Below, in pieces: positions 22,555 through 32,212 of a stretch of DNA of 64,000 nt. The notes beneath the pieces were generated by a model that was not told where the DNA came from, did no database searches, and saw nothing but the letters and a program-made list of their open reading frames with translations. This DNA comes from Nocardia rhamnosiphila NBRC 108938. GTDB taxonomy: Bacteria > Actinomycetota > Actinomycetes > Mycobacteriales > Mycobacteriaceae. Position 1 is the stretch's first letter. Every line of letters starts with the position of its first letter. The stretch is from NCBI RefSeq assembly GCF_000720425.1, contig NZ_JOAJ01000003.1, forward strand, positions 558,001 to 622,000. The letters are read 5' to 3'. Made by a program: the position numbers and the translations under genes.

Positions 22555-22730
22555 GCCGACCATCCTTCCAGAGCGGTACCGAGCGGTAGGTTACCCGGCC
22601 CGGCCCGCGCGGCGGCGGCCCGCACCCGCTGCCGCGCACCCGGTACATCCCCAGCTCAGCCCCGCGAACACGGCCGGTGAGATTTCTTGTCCTGCGGAAC
22701 TTCTCGCGACAGGCCAATAGGATCGGCGAT

Positions 22731-23120
22731 GTGACCGATCGAAACGTGCTTGGGGGTCCGCTACAAGAGTGCGGCACCGATCCTCTGACCGGGTTCTACC
22801 GGGACGGCTGCTGCAGCACCGGCCCGGAGGACCTGGGCAGCCATACCGTGTGCACGGTCGTCACAGCAGAGTTCCTCGAGCATCAGGCGTCCATCGGAAA
22901 CGATCTGAGCACGCCTCGTCCGGAGAACAATTTCCCCGGGCTCCAGCCGGGGGACAGATGGTGTGTCGTGGCGGTGCGCTGGTTACACGCGCACGAGGAC
23001 GGTGTCGCCGCACCGGTGGTGCTGGCGGCGACCCATGAGAATGCCCTGGAAGTGATCGCTATGGAAATCCTGCGCAAATACGCGGTAGACGTACCCGACG
23101 ACGTCAGCGACCTGCTCTGA
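22731..23120 (+). CDS. DUF2237 family protein
   Basis: A 129-residue soluble protein typical of DUF2237 (NVLGGPLQECGTDPLTGFYR, DGCCSTGPEDLGSHTVCTVV, PGLQPGDRWCVVAVRWLHA). Cys residues in QECG, DGCC and HTVC are conserved as I recall the family; the function is unknown. The GTG at 22731 gives the usual N-terminus; the upstream open frame includes the ftsY promoter region and is not used. It is the only plus-strand gene between ftsY and smc. Confidence 0.88.
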   Translation: MTDRNVLGGPLQECGTDPLTGFYRDGCCSTGPEDLGSHTVCTVVTAEFLEHQASIGNDLSTPRPENNFPGLQPGDRWCVVAVRWLHAHEDGVAAPVVLAATHENALEVIAMEILRKYAVDVPDDVSDLL

Positions 23121-23121
23121 A

Positions 23122-23146
23122 CACCGGCGCGGACCCACGGCCGGTG
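23122..23146. terminator. Hairpin between convergent DUF2237 and smc genes
   Basis: CACCGGC and GCCGGTG form a perfect 7-bp stem with an 11-nt loop in the 40-bp space between the two stop codons. It could serve both directions. Confidence 0.45.
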
Positions 23147-23160
23147 GTCGGGCGCGGCGG

Positions 23161-26100
23161 CTACTCCGCCGCGCTCCCGGCCGCCGCGAGATCGTGCCCG
23201 CGCAGTCGCTGCGAGATGACCTGGGTGATGCCGTCGCCGCGCATGCTCACGCCGTAGAGCGCGTCGGCGATCTCCATGGTCGGCTTCTGGTGGGTGATGA
23301 CGATCAGCTGGCTCTTCTCCCGCAACTGCTCGAACAGTCCGATGAGCCGGCGCAGATTGGTGTCGTCGAGTGCCGCCTCCACCTCGTCCATCACATAGAA
23401 CGGCGAGGGGCGGGCACGGAAGATGGCGACCAGCAGCGCCACGGCGGTCAGGGATTTCTCCCCGCCGGACAGCAACGACAACCGCTTGACCTTCTTCCCG
23501 GGCGGGCGCGCCTCCACCTCGATACCGGTGGTGAGCATATCGGTGGGATCGGTGAGCAGCAGCCGGCCGTCGCCGCCGGGGAACAGCGCGGCGAAGACCT
23601 GGACGAACTCCCGTTCCACATCGGCGTAGGCGTCGGTGAAGACCTGCAGGATCCGCGCGTCGACCTCGGCCACCACGTCCAGCAGATCCTGGCGGGCCTT
23701 TTTGACATCCTCGAGCTGGGTGGCCAGAAAGTTGTAGCGCTCCTCGAGCGCCGCGAACTCCTCGAGGGCCAGCGGGTTGACCTTGCCGAGGGTGGCCAGA
23801 TCCTTTTCGGCGCGTTTGGCGCGCCGCTCCTGCGAGGCGCGGTCGAACGGCATCGGCGCCGGCGCGCTGACCTGCTCACCGCGTTCCTTGGCCTGCTCGT
23901 ATTCCCGCATCTCCAGCTCGCTGGGTGGCAGGGCGACCGCGGGACCGTATTCGGCGATGAGATCGTCGAGCGCGATACCGAACTGTTCGGCGATGGTGAC
24001 TTCCAGCTGTTCGATCCGCAATGCCGCCTGCGCTTTGGCCACCTCGTCCCGGTGGACCGCGTCGGTGAGCTGTTCGAGCTGGGCGTTCAGGGCCCGCACC
24101 CGCTCTTTGATCCGGTCCACCTCGGTGGCGCATTCGGTACGCCGCCGGACCAGTTCGTCGCGGCGTGCGGCGGCGGCGGCCACCACTTTCTCGAGTTCGG
24201 CCGCCAGGTCCGCACCGGATCCGGCGACCGCGGCGGCGACGCCGGCGGCCTGCCGCCGGGCGGCCTGCGCCCGTTCGGCCCGGGCCCGTGCCTCGCGTTC
24301 GGCACGGGCGGTGCGCCGCAGCGAATCCGCCTTACCGCGGACCGATTCGGCACGCTCTTCGGCCGTGCGCACCGCCAGCCGCGCTTCCACCTCCATGGCC
24401 CGGGCTTCGGCGAGTGCGGCGGCGGCCTCCTCCCGGGCCAGTGCGGCGGCCTCGGTTCCGGCGGCGCCGGCGGCATCGCTGTCGGTATCGGCCTGTTCGC
24501 GCTCGGCGTGCCGCAGCCGGTCCTCGAGCTCGGCCAGCTCGCCGACGGCTTTCTCGTGTGTGGTCTCGGCGTCGGCGCGCTGGCCGGTCAGCCGCTCGGA
24601 TTCGGCGTCGGCCGCGCGGACGGCCGCACCGAGCCGGCCGAGCCGCTCGTAGACGGCATTGAGGGCCTGATCGGATTCGTGCAGGGCCAGCAGGGCGTGG
24701 TCGACCGCTTCTTTGCGGTCGGCCTGTTCCTCCAGCGCCCCGGCCAGGCTCGCTTCCAATTCTTCGGCGTGCCGGCGGGCGGCGATCAGATCGGCCTCGG
24801 CGGCATCGATACTCGCCTGGATCTCCAACCGGCCGGGTGCGCGGTCCGAACCGCCGACCAGCCATCCGGTCCCGGCCAGATCGCCCTCGCGGGTGACCAC
24901 CCGCAGTTCCGGGCGCGCACTGAGCAGCGCGGACGCCGCGTCCAGATCGTCGACCACCGCGACCCGGCGGGTCAGCGCCACCACGGCCGCGCGTACCGGC
25001 CCCGGGCAGTCCACCACCTCCAGCAACCAGCGTGCCGCCGCGGGCAGTGCCGGTTCGTCGAGATCCGCCGCCGCCGGCCCCTCGTACACCAGTGCGGCCC
25101 GTCCGCCGTCGGCTTTCCCCAGCGCCCGCAGTGCGCTGAGAGCCGTCTCCCCGGTATCGGCCACCACCGCTTCGGCCACCGGCCCCAGTACCGCCGCGAC
25201 CGCGGACTCGTACCCGGTGTGTACCCGCAACTGCCCCGACAGCGGGCCCAGCAGGCCGGCCGGATGGTTCTCGGTGAGCCAGGCCGCGCCGTCGCGACTG
25301 GCCAGGTTCATGCCGAGCGCTTCGATCCGCGCCGTCAGCGAGGCCACCAGCCGACCGGCCTCCCGATCCTCGGCGCGCAGTTCGGTGACCCGGCGGTCGG
25401 CCAGGCCGAGCGCCTCCACGGCGTGCTCGTGCTGGACATCGAGTCCGGCCTCGCCGGCGTCCAGCTCGGCCAGTTCGTCCTGTACGGCATCGAATTCCGA
25501 CTGTGCCGCGGTACCTCGCGCCCGGGCCTCGGTGATGGCGGCGGACAACCGCACGATCTCGGCGTCGATCGATTGCGCGCGGGTGCGCAGGTTCTCGACC
25601 TGTCCGGACAACCGGACCAGCCCCTCACGCCGGTCGGCGATGGCCCGTACCGCGGCCAGATGCGCCTGTTCGGCGGCCTTGGCGGTGTGCTCGCGATCGC
25701 CCAGACTCTCCCGCGCGGCCTCCAGCGTTTCGGTGGCCATTTCGACGGCCTCGCGCAGTTCGGCTTCCTCGGCCTCCACCCGGTCGGCCTCGGCCTCGAG
25801 CTGATCGGGGTCGCGGCCGGTGTTGGCGGGGGCGGCCGTATCGAGGTGCCGGGCGCGATCGCCGGCGATCCGGATGGTCGCGTTGACCCGTTCGGAGAGC
25901 GCGGAGAGCTGGAACCACAACTGTCCGGCGGCCTCGGCGCCGGGAGTGAGCCGGGAGAGCTGGTACTCCTGCTGGGCGAGCGCGGCATTCGCGGCATCGA
26001 GTTCGCTGCGCACGGTGATCTGCTGTTCCCGCGCGTAGGCCTCTTTGCTCTGCTGACTCTCCAGTTCGTGGCGCCGGGTGACCAGATCGTCGGCGGCCAG

Positions 26101-26784
26101 CCGCAGCCGGGCGTCGCGCAGATCCGCCTGCACCGTCTGTGCCCGGCGCGCGACCTCCGCCTGCCGGCCCAGCGGTTTGAGCTGGCGGCGGAGTTCGGTG
26201 GTGAGGTCGGTGAGCCGGGCCAGGTTGGCCTGCATCGCATCCAGTTTGCGAACGGCCTTTTCCTTGCGTTTGCGGTGTTTGAGCACACCGGCGGCTTCCT
26301 CGATGAAGGCGCGCCGGTCCTCGGGACGCGATTCGAGAATCGCCGAGAGCTGACCCTGCCCGACAATGACGTGCATTTCCCGGCCGATACCGGAATCGCT
26401 GAGCAGTTCCTGCACATCCATGAGCCGGCAGGAGTTGCCGTTGATCTCGTATTCGCCGGCGCCGTCGCGGAACATGCGGCGGGTGATGGAGACCTCGGCG
26501 TAGTCGATGGGCAGGGCGCCGTCGGAATTGTCGATGGTCAGCGTGACCTCGGCGCGGCCCAGCGGGGCCCGCCCGGAGGTACCGGCGAAGATGACGTCCT
26601 GCATCTTCCCGCCGCGCAACGCCTTGGCACCCTGTTCGCCCATCACCCAGGTGAGCGCGTCGACGACATTGGATTTACCGGATCCGTTCGGCCCCACCAC
26701 ACAGGTGATCCCGGGCTCGAAGCGCAGGGTCGTCGCGGACGCGAAGGATTTGAAACCCTTCAACGTCAAGCTTTTCAGGTGCAA
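23161..26784 (-). CDS. smc: Chromosome segregation protein SMC
   Basis: SMC ATPases with ScpA/ScpB organise and segregate the chromosome. The protein has the N-terminal Walker A ([19 protein letters not shown]), long coiled coils flanking a hinge (about residues 490-650 with [20 protein letters not shown]), the signature [18 protein letters not shown] and Walker [18 protein letters not shown]. Length is about 1207 residues. The open frame begins at an ATG at 26841 without a ribosome binding site; the TTG at 26784 has AAAGGG 10 nt upstream and gives the family N-terminus [14 protein letters not shown], so it is preferred. Confidence 0.96.
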   Translation of the reverse strand: MHLKSLTLKGFKSFASATTLRFEPGITCVVGPNGSGKSNVVDALTWVMGEQGAKALRGGKMQDVIFAGTSGRAPLGRAEVTLTIDNSDGALPIDYAEVSITRRMFRDGAGEYEINGNSCRLMDVQELLSDSGIGREMHVIVGQGQLSAILESRPEDRRAFIEEAAGVLKHRKRKEKAVRKLDAMQANLARLTDLTTELRRQLKPLGRQAEVARRAQTVQADLRDARLRLAADDLVTRRHELESQQSKEAYAREQQITVRSELDAANAALAQQEYQLSRLTPGAEAAGQLWFQLSALSERVNATIRIAGDRARHLDTAAPANTGRDPDQLEAEADRVEAEEAELREAVEMATETLEAARESLGDREHTAKAAEQAHLAAVRAIADRREGLVRLSGQVENLRTRAQSIDAEIVRLSAAITEARARGTAAQSEFDAVQDELAELDAGEAGLDVQHEHAVEALGLADRRVTELRAEDREAGRLVASLTARIEALGMNLASRDGAAWLTENHPAGLLGPLSGQLRVHTGYESAVAAVLGPVAEAVVADTGETALSALRALGKADGGRAALVYEGPAAADLDEPALPAAARWLLEVVDCPGPVRAAVVALTRRVAVVDDLDAASALLSARPELRVVTREGDLAGTGWLVGGSDRAPGRLEIQASIDAAEADLIAARRHAEELEASLAGALEEQADRKEAVDHALLALHESDQALNAVYERLGRLGAAVRAADAESERLTGQRADAETTHEKAVGELAELEDRLRHAEREQADTDSDAAGAAGTEAAALAREEAAAALAEARAMEVEARLAVRTAEERAESVRGKADSLRRTARAEREARARAERAQAARRQAAGVAAAVAGSGADLAAELEKVVAAAAARRDELVRRRTECATEVDRIKERVRALNAQLEQLTDAVHRDEVAKAQAALRIEQLEVTIAEQFGIALDDLIAEYGPAVALPPSELEMREYEQAKERGEQVSAPAPMPFDRASQERRAKRAEKDLATLGKVNPLALEEFAALEERYNFLATQLEDVKKARQDLLDVVAEVDARILQVFTDAYADVEREFVQVFAALFPGGDGRLLLTDPTDMLTTGIEVEARPPGKKVKRLSLLSGGEKSLTAVALLVAIFRARPSPFYVMDEVEAALDDTNLRRLIGLFEQLREKSQLIVITHQKPTMEIADALYGVSMRGDGITQVISQRLRGHDLAAAGSAAE

Positions 26785-26964
26785 CGCCGACGACCCTTTC
26801 CGCCTCCGTGACTCTCCGCCTCGCCCAGGCCGATCAGCCATGGTATAGGCCTGCGGCGCCGTGACCTCAACCGGCGCACCGGCCGTGGCCGATCGATTGC
26901 CGGGTTGCCCGGCGACCGCGGCCGGGCGTGCCCGCCGGCCGGATGTCAGGAAGGCTACCGGGCG

Positions 26965-27384
26965 TTATATCTTCCGGCGATAGCGGTGGCCGCTCTCGAG
27001 ACCGGTTGCCGCCCGTACTGCCAGCACCGCGCCCCACGGGCCGATGACCCATATGGGCCAGAAATAGGTGAACTCACCGACACCGAGCGAGATCGCACCC
27101 CAGATCACCAGCACCAGCACGCTGACCGTGAGCCACCCGGTGGCCTCGATCCGCTGCCAGATCGGGAATCGCGAGCGCGGCGTCGCCGAACGCGCCGGCG
27201 CCAGGGCGGGCAGGTCCGCGAGGACGCCGGTGAGTTCCTCGCGGGTGGTGGTGCGGTACACCTGCGCGACCCGCTGATCGTATTCGGCCAGGTCGATGCG
27301 GCCGTCGCCGAGATGGCGGCTCAGCTCGCGCACGATCCGATCGCGTTCGGCGTCCGAGGCCCGGGTTCCCGTCGTGATCTCCAT
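26965..27384 (-). CDS. DUF1707 domain membrane protein
   Basis: A 139-residue protein with an N-terminal DUF1707 module (RASDAERDRIVRELSRHLGD, GRIDLAEYDQRVAQVYRTTT, residues 6-55) that is often found in actinobacterial membrane or regulatory proteins, then two close hydrophobic segments (WLTVSVLVLVIWGAISLGV and FTYFWPIWVIGPWGAVLAV) and a short basic tail. The role is unknown. The ATG at 27384 with AAGGGGAG 6 nt upstream is chosen; the extra 21 upstream codons of the frame cover its promoter. Confidence 0.85.
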   Translation of the reverse strand: MEITTGTRASDAERDRIVRELSRHLGDGRIDLAEYDQRVAQVYRTTTREELTGVLADLPALAPARSATPRSRFPIWQRIEATGWLTVSVLVLVIWGAISLGVGEFTYFWPIWVIGPWGAVLAVRAATGLESGHRYRRKI

Positions 27385-27431
27385 AACCGCTCCCCTTACA
27401 GGTCGGACCACATTCCACAATGGATGCACCC

Positions 27432-27460
27432 AGAGTGCACCTTCCACTGTGTTATGTCAA
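27432..27460 (-). promoter_or_regulatory. Promoter of the DUF1707 gene with overlapping repeated half-sites
   Basis: On the minus strand a perfect -35 TTGACA (27455-27460) is followed 17 bp later by CACTCT as a weak -10. GGTGCAC and GGGTGCAT lie side by side across the -10, which looks like a repressor site. It is the only perfect TTGACA hexamer that I noticed in front of a gene in this window. Confidence 0.5.
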
Positions 27461-27476
27461 GGGCGAGCGGCCCCGG

Positions 27477-27773
27477 CTACCGTTCGGCGAAACCGTCCAG
27501 CCCACCCCGCGCCGGCTCCCACGACTCGACCACCAGATCCACCCGGCCGGGCGTTTCCCCGGACCGCAGAAACGCCAGCAACCGGTCGGCCGCGGCACGC
27601 GACCCCTCCGCCACCACATGCACCCGGCCGTCGGCGGCATTCGTGGCATGCCCGGCGAGGCCGAGCTCCAGCGCCCGCGCCCGCGTCCACCACCGGAAGC
27701 CCACACCCTGCACGTATCCATGTACCCAGGCACTCAACCGCACCGGGTCGGATCCCTCCGTCGCCGCGGCCAC
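27477..27773 (-). CDS. acyP: Acylphosphatase
   Basis: A 98-residue enzyme that hydrolyses carboxyl-phosphate bonds. The signature VHGYVQGVGFRWWTRARALE holds the catalytic Arg, and the Asn lies in GHATNAADGRVHVVAEG. Length is normal. The GTG start is 2 nt beyond the osmC stop, so the two are probably co-transcribed. The equivalent gene lies beside smc in mycobacteria. Confidence 0.95.
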   Translation of the reverse strand: MAAATEGSDPVRLSAWVHGYVQGVGFRWWTRARALELGLAGHATNAADGRVHVVAEGSRAAADRLLAFLRSGETPGRVDLVVESWEPARGGLDGFAER

Positions 27774-27775
27774 GA

Positions 27776-28261
27776 TCAGTCGACCGTGTCGATATCGAAC
27801 GACAACGTCACCTTGCTGCCGGCCTTCAAGGTGCGGCCGACCGTGCAGACTTTGTCGATGGCCCGCTGCACCGTCACCAGCAACCGGTCCCGGGCCGCCG
27901 CGTCGAGCTCGCTTAGGTCGAGCTCGAAGACCTCGTCGAGCTGCGGATACACCTCGTTCTCCCGGTCGGCGGCACCGGACACCCGGATTGTCGCGTCGTA
28001 GTCGTCACCGAGCCGCCGCGACAGCGGGAAATCCGAGCTCATTCCCGAGCAGGCCGCCAACGCGATCTTCAGCAGCTCGCCGGGGGTGAACACGCCGGGT
28101 ACGCCCTCGGAACCGATGAGCACCTCGGCGCCCCGCGAACTGTGACCGGTGTAGCGGCGGGTACCCGTCCGTTCCACCCACAGGGTGGTCGGCCCGGCCT
28201 GCGCCGCGGGCACCGTCTCGCCCGCTGCCGAGACGGGTGCCGCAGAGGTGTTGTCAACCAT
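27776..28261 (-). CDS. OsmC/Ohr-family peroxide-responsive protein
   Basis: A 161-residue OsmC-fold protein; family members reduce organic hydroperoxides with a pair of cysteines. Both are present: ALAACSGMSSDFPLSRRL and DKVCTVGRTLKAGSKV. The motif GEVLIGSE-type start (SRGAEVLIGSEGVPGVFTPG) is also typical. The ATG at 28261 has AGGA about 9 nt upstream; 13 further upstream codons are open but unsupported. Upstream of acyP, as in mycobacteria (Rv2923c). Confidence 0.92.
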   Translation of the reverse strand: MVDNTSAAPVSAAGETVPAAQAGPTTLWVERTGTRRYTGHSSRGAEVLIGSEGVPGVFTPGELLKIALAACSGMSSDFPLSRRLGDDYDATIRVSGAADRENEVYPQLDEVFELDLSELDAAARDRLLVTVQRAIDKVCTVGRTLKAGSKVTLSFDIDTVD

Positions 28262-28314
28262 GCTCGCGATCCTGCCACCCGCCGTCGCCACACCGCGCAC
28301 CCGACCTCGGCCGA

Positions 28315-28458
28315 TCAGCGCCGGTGCGGCCGACGACGACTGCGCACCGGTACCCGGACCCGCTGCTCATCGCGCGCTTCGAGGAACACCGCCACGGCCC
28401 GCAGCAGGAGCAGACCGAAGACGAATCCCGCGATCAATACGCACGCCACCAGGGACAT
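28315..28458 (-). CDS. Small single-pass membrane protein (47 aa)
   Basis: A short gene found by translating the spacer: MSLVACVLIAGFVFGLLLLR, then AVAVFLEARDEQRVRV and a basic end RSRRRPHRR. One transmembrane helix (residues 3-26) and a cytoplasmic Arg-rich tail are predicted. GGAGAGG lies 6 nt before the ATG, and third codon positions are mostly G or C. It is 53 bp upstream of osmC on the same strand. No function is known to me. Confidence 0.6.
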   Translation of the reverse strand: MSLVACVLIAGFVFGLLLLRAVAVFLEARDEQRVRVPVRSRRRPHRR

Positions 28459-28789
28459 GGCCGTCCTCTCCGTCCGGTTCCCGGCACCGGAGACCCCTCC
28501 GGCGCCGTACCGCGCCCGTGGTGCCGGAAAGTTCCGGTCGTTCGGGTGGGTACGTCGGAAACTACCCCGCAGACCCGGCCGGACCCCCGATACTTACGCG
28601 TTGTTCACGCCGACGTGCGCGGGCTCACGGCCCCGGGCACCGCAGGCCGACCGGCACCGAGATCCCGCCGGCGACCTTCTGCTCGCCTCTTCTTCGCGCA
28701 CCCGCCCCGGGCCACCGCCGGCCCCGAGGTCGCCGGGCCCGCTGCGCACGGTCGCACCGGTCGGCACCCTGCGCCGCCGCGGGGCATCG
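28459..28789. other. Intergenic region, no gene seen
   Basis: A 331-bp stretch between the small membrane protein gene and the solute-binding-like gene, both on the minus strand. It should carry a promoter for the small gene; TAAGTAT on the minus strand near 28590 is the best -10 candidate. Open frames here are GC shadows that run into the neighbouring gene. Confidence 0.4.
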
Positions 28790-30310
28790 TCAGGCACGCG
28801 GGTGGCACAGCGCGGGGTCGGCGACGTCGGCACACGGCAGATTGCCGGAGGAGCGGATCACATCCTGACCGGCCTCACCGACGAGAAACCGCAGGAACCC
28901 GGCACCCAGCGAACCCGGCGCGAAATCACCGTGGCCGAACGCGTACTCCACTCCCCAGAGCGGATAGCCGCCGGCGGCGACCTCGTCCCGGGTGGCGTGC
29001 CGGCCGTCGATCGTCACCCCCACGACCCCCGCGGTATCGGCGGCATCGGCGGATTCGCTGTAACCGATCGCACCGGTCGTGGCGGCGACCTCGGTGAGCA
29101 TATCGTCGGTGTAGAGCGTCTGGCAGCGTCCGGGGGCAGCGCCGCGCCGCAGTTCGCGGCAGGTCACTCCGGGTTCGGGCGGTTGCGCGGAATCGAGCAG
29201 GCGGGATTCGAAGGTCCAGCGCGAGCCCGAGCCGGCATAGCGGTTGACCACGCGTACCGGTTGATCTGCGCCGCCCACCTCCCGCCAGTTCGCCACCCGC
29301 CCCTGGAACAGGTCGCGGATCTGCCCGGCCGTCAGATCCCGCACTCCCGCACTCGGATGCACGACCACCGAGAACAGCGATACCGCCAGCGGCCGCTGCA
29401 CCAGAGCCGGATAGTCCGCGCCCTTGGGAGCGTCACCGATCGCGAGCAGCCCGCCGTGACCACCGGCCTCTTCTTCGAGCCGCGCCATACCGCGTTCGCT
29501 GCCCTCGAAGCCGAAGGCGAAACCGGACCCGGGACAGGTCTGCTGGTAGAGCCGGGCCGCCTCCCGGATCACCGGCTCGAAGGCGGTGGAACCGACCACG
29601 GTCAGCTCACCGGTCGCGCAGCCCAGCGGCGCGGGTTCGGGTTCGGCGATCTCGAGGACGGCCATCGCCGCGATGACCAGGACGAGGAACCCGGTGAGCG
29701 CCACCATCAGCAGCGAAACCCCGGTGCGGCCTTTTGTCCTGGTGATACCCCCACCGGTCACCACACCCTGCATGACCGGGTCGGGGTAGGGGCCGTGCCC
29801 CGAAGTGCGCTCCAGCGTGGCCAGGATCTTGTAGTGATCGTTGCGGTTCAGCGGGACCTTGGGCAGGTCGATCACGCCGATACCCTGCTCGAGTTGCCGG
29901 TGCCCGAAACCCGAATCGGGTTCGAAACAGACGGCCAGGCCCGGATTGCTCAATTCGGTGACCGCCATCCCGATCACTGTGCGGTCCGGGAACTGCAGGT
30001 GCAGACCGGCCTGATTGTTCTGCGCGGTCACATAATCCGCGGCATCGATGGTGGTGGCGCCGTTGTTCTCGATCCGCACCAGCACCACCGACAGGTTCTG
30101 CAGGTTGCGCTCGGTGCCGTCGGAGGTCTGCCGGAGTTGCCGCAGGGCTCCCGCATGCCCGGATTCGGCCTCGCCGGTGACGGGGGTGTCCATCTGTACC
30201 CGCCACCCGAGGCGTTTCCGGCCGACGACGACGAACTCCCACAGGAACGCGGCCACCGGTATCGCGATACCGGCCAGCGGCAGAACGAGATTGAGCAACA
30301 GTTCGCTCAC
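28790..30310 (-). CDS. Membrane protein with extracytoplasmic PstS-like substrate-binding domain
   Basis: A 506-residue protein in three parts. Residues 5-28 (LLLNLVLPLAGIAIPVAAFL) and about 220-240 (VALTGFLVLVIAAMAVLEIA) are membrane helices. Between them lies a beta-rich region with VVLVRIENNGATTIDAADYV, probably cytoplasmic. After the second helix comes a periplasmic-binding-protein fold like phosphate-binding PstS: ELTVVGSTAFEPVIREAARL, VHPSAGVRDLTAGQIRDLFQ, GRVANWREVGG, RYAGSGSRWTFE. No ABC transporter genes adjoin, so it is more likely a sensor or receptor than an importer part. GTG start with GGAGGG about 10 nt upstream. Confidence 0.8.
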   Translation of the reverse strand: MSELLLNLVLPLAGIAIPVAAFLWEFVVVGRKRLGWRVQMDTPVTGEAESGHAGALRQLRQTSDGTERNLQNLSVVLVRIENNGATTIDAADYVTAQNNQAGLHLQFPDRTVIGMAVTELSNPGLAVCFEPDSGFGHRQLEQGIGVIDLPKVPLNRNDHYKILATLERTSGHGPYPDPVMQGVVTGGGITRTKGRTGVSLLMVALTGFLVLVIAAMAVLEIAEPEPAPLGCATGELTVVGSTAFEPVIREAARLYQQTCPGSGFAFGFEGSERGMARLEEEAGGHGGLLAIGDAPKGADYPALVQRPLAVSLFSVVVHPSAGVRDLTAGQIRDLFQGRVANWREVGGADQPVRVVNRYAGSGSRWTFESRLLDSAQPPEPGVTCRELRRGAAPGRCQTLYTDDMLTEVAATTGAIGYSESADAADTAGVVGVTIDGRHATRDEVAAGGYPLWGVEYAFGHGDFAPGSLGAGFLRFLVGEAGQDVIRSSGNLPCADVADPALCHPRA

Positions 30311-30373
30311 CAGCGGCTACCCTCCCCCCGAATCGACACAGTTCCCATCATCTTTGGGCACCGGAAACCGAAA

Positions 30374-30402
30374 CCGGCCGAGCACGTGAATTGTTCGGCC
30401 GG
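30374..30402 (-). terminator. Terminator-like hairpin after the PHP gene
   Basis: CCGGCCGA and TCGGCCGG form a perfect 8-bp stem with a 13-nt A/T-containing loop, about 80 nt past the PHP gene stop and before the solute-binding-like gene. Confidence 0.5.
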
Positions 30403-30479
30403 CGTTCACCACGCGGTCACCACCGTCGTACCGAGCTGATCACCTCGTTCGGCCGCGACACGTCCACCCCACGTGCCGG

Positions 30480-31544
30480 TCACCGCCCGGGAGTACGGGT
30501 CCACTCCAGCAGCTCGTCCACCGGTCGGGTGTTCACGATCCGCTCCGGCGGGACCTCGGCGGCCACCGCGCGGGCGCATCCGTAACCCTGCCAGTCCAGT
30601 TGGCCCGGTGCGTGCGCGTCGGTATCGATGGAGAACTCGCAACCCATCTCCACGGCGAGCCGGATCAGCCGCGACGGCGGGTCCCGCCGCTCGGGACGGC
30701 TGTTGATCTCGACCGCCGTACCGTAGCGGCGGCAGGCCTCGAACACGATCGGGGCGTCGAAATCCGATTCCGGCCGGGTGCCGCGCCCGCCCTCGACCAA
30801 CCGGCCGGTGCAGTGGCCGAGCACATCGACATTCGGATTCGCCACCGCGTACACCATCCGCCGGGTCATGGTGTCGCGGTCGTCGCGCAACCGCGAATGC
30901 ACACTGGCGACGACGATATCGAGTTCGGCGAGCAGGTCGGCGTCCTGATCGAGCGAGCCGTCGTCGAGGATATCGACCTCGATCCCGGTCAGTACCCGCA
31001 GTGGCGCCAGTTCCGCGTTGAGGGCGGCCACCACGTCCAGCTGCCGCCGCAGCCGGTCGGCCGAGAGTCCGCCTGCCACGGTGAGCCGCGGCGAATGGTC
31101 GGTGAGGGCGCAGTACTCGTGCCCGATCGCGGCCGCACAGCCCATCATCTCGGCGATCGGGCTACCGCCGTCCGACCAGTCCGAATGGGTGTGCAGATCA
31201 CCGCGCAGCAGCTCCCGCAGCGGCGCGCCTTCCGCACCGATCGGTTTCGCGGCGGCGCGCAGTTCGGCCAGATAGCGGGGCACGGTCCCGTCGTACGCCT
31301 CCTCGATCACCGCGGCGGTTTTGGGGCCGATCCCCGCCAGTTCCTGCCAGCTGCGATTCCGGCGGTGCCGATCGGCCGCGGCAGCGTCGAGGCCGGCGAG
31401 AATATCGGCGGCCCGGCGGTAGGCCTTCACCCGGTGCGTCTGTGCCCGGTCGCGTTCGAGCCAGAACCCGATCTCGCGCAGGGCCGCGACCGGCCCCGGA
31501 GCGGCCGGTCCGGCTCGCTCCGGCCCCTGCGGCTCGTCCGCCAC
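30480..31544 (-). CDS. PHP-domain phosphoesterase with helix-hairpin-helix N-terminus
   Basis: A 354-residue protein that looks like the C-terminal part of PolX without the polymerase: a helical/HhH region (SWQELAGIGPKTAAVIEEAY, about 60-90) and a PHP metal-dependent phosphoesterase domain (RGDLHTHSDWSDG, CALTDHSPRL, GIEVDILDDGSL, VVASVHSRL, LGHCTGRL, SIDTDAHAPGQL). All metal-ligand motifs are present, so it should be an active nuclease or phosphatase, perhaps in DNA repair. Start is a GTG; the stop of the downstream-listed reductase gene lies 3 nt away, so the two may be one transcript. Confidence 0.88.
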   Translation of the reverse strand: MADEPQGPERAGPAAPGPVAALREIGFWLERDRAQTHRVKAYRRAADILAGLDAAAADRHRRNRSWQELAGIGPKTAAVIEEAYDGTVPRYLAELRAAAKPIGAEGAPLRELLRGDLHTHSDWSDGGSPIAEMMGCAAAIGHEYCALTDHSPRLTVAGGLSADRLRRQLDVVAALNAELAPLRVLTGIEVDILDDGSLDQDADLLAELDIVVASVHSRLRDDRDTMTRRMVYAVANPNVDVLGHCTGRLVEGGRGTRPESDFDAPIVFEACRRYGTAVEINSRPERRDPPSRLIRLAVEMGCEFSIDTDAHAPGQLDWQGYGCARAVAAEVPPERIVNTRPVDELLEWTRTPGR

Positions 31545-31547
31545 CGC

Positions 31548-32129
31548 CTAACCCACCCGGCCGTACTTCACGAAGGCGACACCGTCCTCGAAGACCTGAC
31601 TGGTGATCACCCGGAAACACGCCGGATCCGGCAGTTGCGGGCCGGTGCCGAACAGCGGCCGTCCGCGGCCCAGCACGATCGGATACAGCTTCAGGAAGAC
31701 CTGATCTATTTCCGGCAGCAGCGCCCGGGCCAGTTCACCGCCACCGCACAACCAGATCCCCAGACCCTGCTCCCGTTTGAGTCCGGCGACCGCCGCGACC
31801 GGATCGGCGCCGATCAGCGCCACCGCCGGGTCCGGCGGAGCGGTGAGCGTAGTGGACACCACGTACTGCCGTAGATGCGCGTACGGATTCGCGGTGCCGG
31901 TACGGACCCCGAAATCGTGCGTCCTGCGGCCCATGATCACGGTGTCGAAGTTCTCGTTGCCCTTGGTGATACCCAGCGATTCGCGTACCCGCGACGGCAG
32001 CGTCTCCGGATACTGCGCGGTGATGGCGGGGCCGTGATCGCCACCGACCGGGAAGAAGTCCACCGAGCCGTCCTCGGTGGCGATGAACCCATCGATGGTG
32101 GCGGCGACGTAATAGGTGAGCTTGCGCAT
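31548..32129 (-). CDS. RibD C-terminal/dihydrofolate reductase-like protein
   Basis: A 193-residue protein of the RibD C-terminal (DHFR-like) family, NADPH-dependent reductases. It begins MRKLTYYVAATIDGFIATED and has NFDTVIMGRRTHDFGV and IWLCGGGELARALLPEIDQV, the nucleotide-binding motifs of the family. It is not a true folA: the folate-contact pattern is absent. The ATG at 32129 has GGGAGG 8 nt upstream. The 44 codons above it in the open frame are a shadow of the mutM end. Confidence 0.88.
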   Translation of the reverse strand: MRKLTYYVAATIDGFIATEDGSVDFFPVGGDHGPAITAQYPETLPSRVRESLGITKGNENFDTVIMGRRTHDFGVRTGTANPYAHLRQYVVSTTLTAPPDPAVALIGADPVAAVAGLKREQGLGIWLCGGGELARALLPEIDQVFLKLYPIVLGRGRPLFGTGPQLPDPACFRVITSQVFEDGVAFVKYGRVG

Positions 32130-32212
32130 GGCCTTGCCTCCCAGCCGGACCGGGTCGGTGATCTTGCCGAGGCCCACCGTAGCCCGCCGCCGGGCCCGGC
32201 GCGAGAGGGTCG

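Noticed and set aside
23194..26811. Plus-strand 1205-codon frame opposite smc
   Set aside because: It mirrors smc codons and lacks any recognisable domain; long antisense frames are expected at this GC content.
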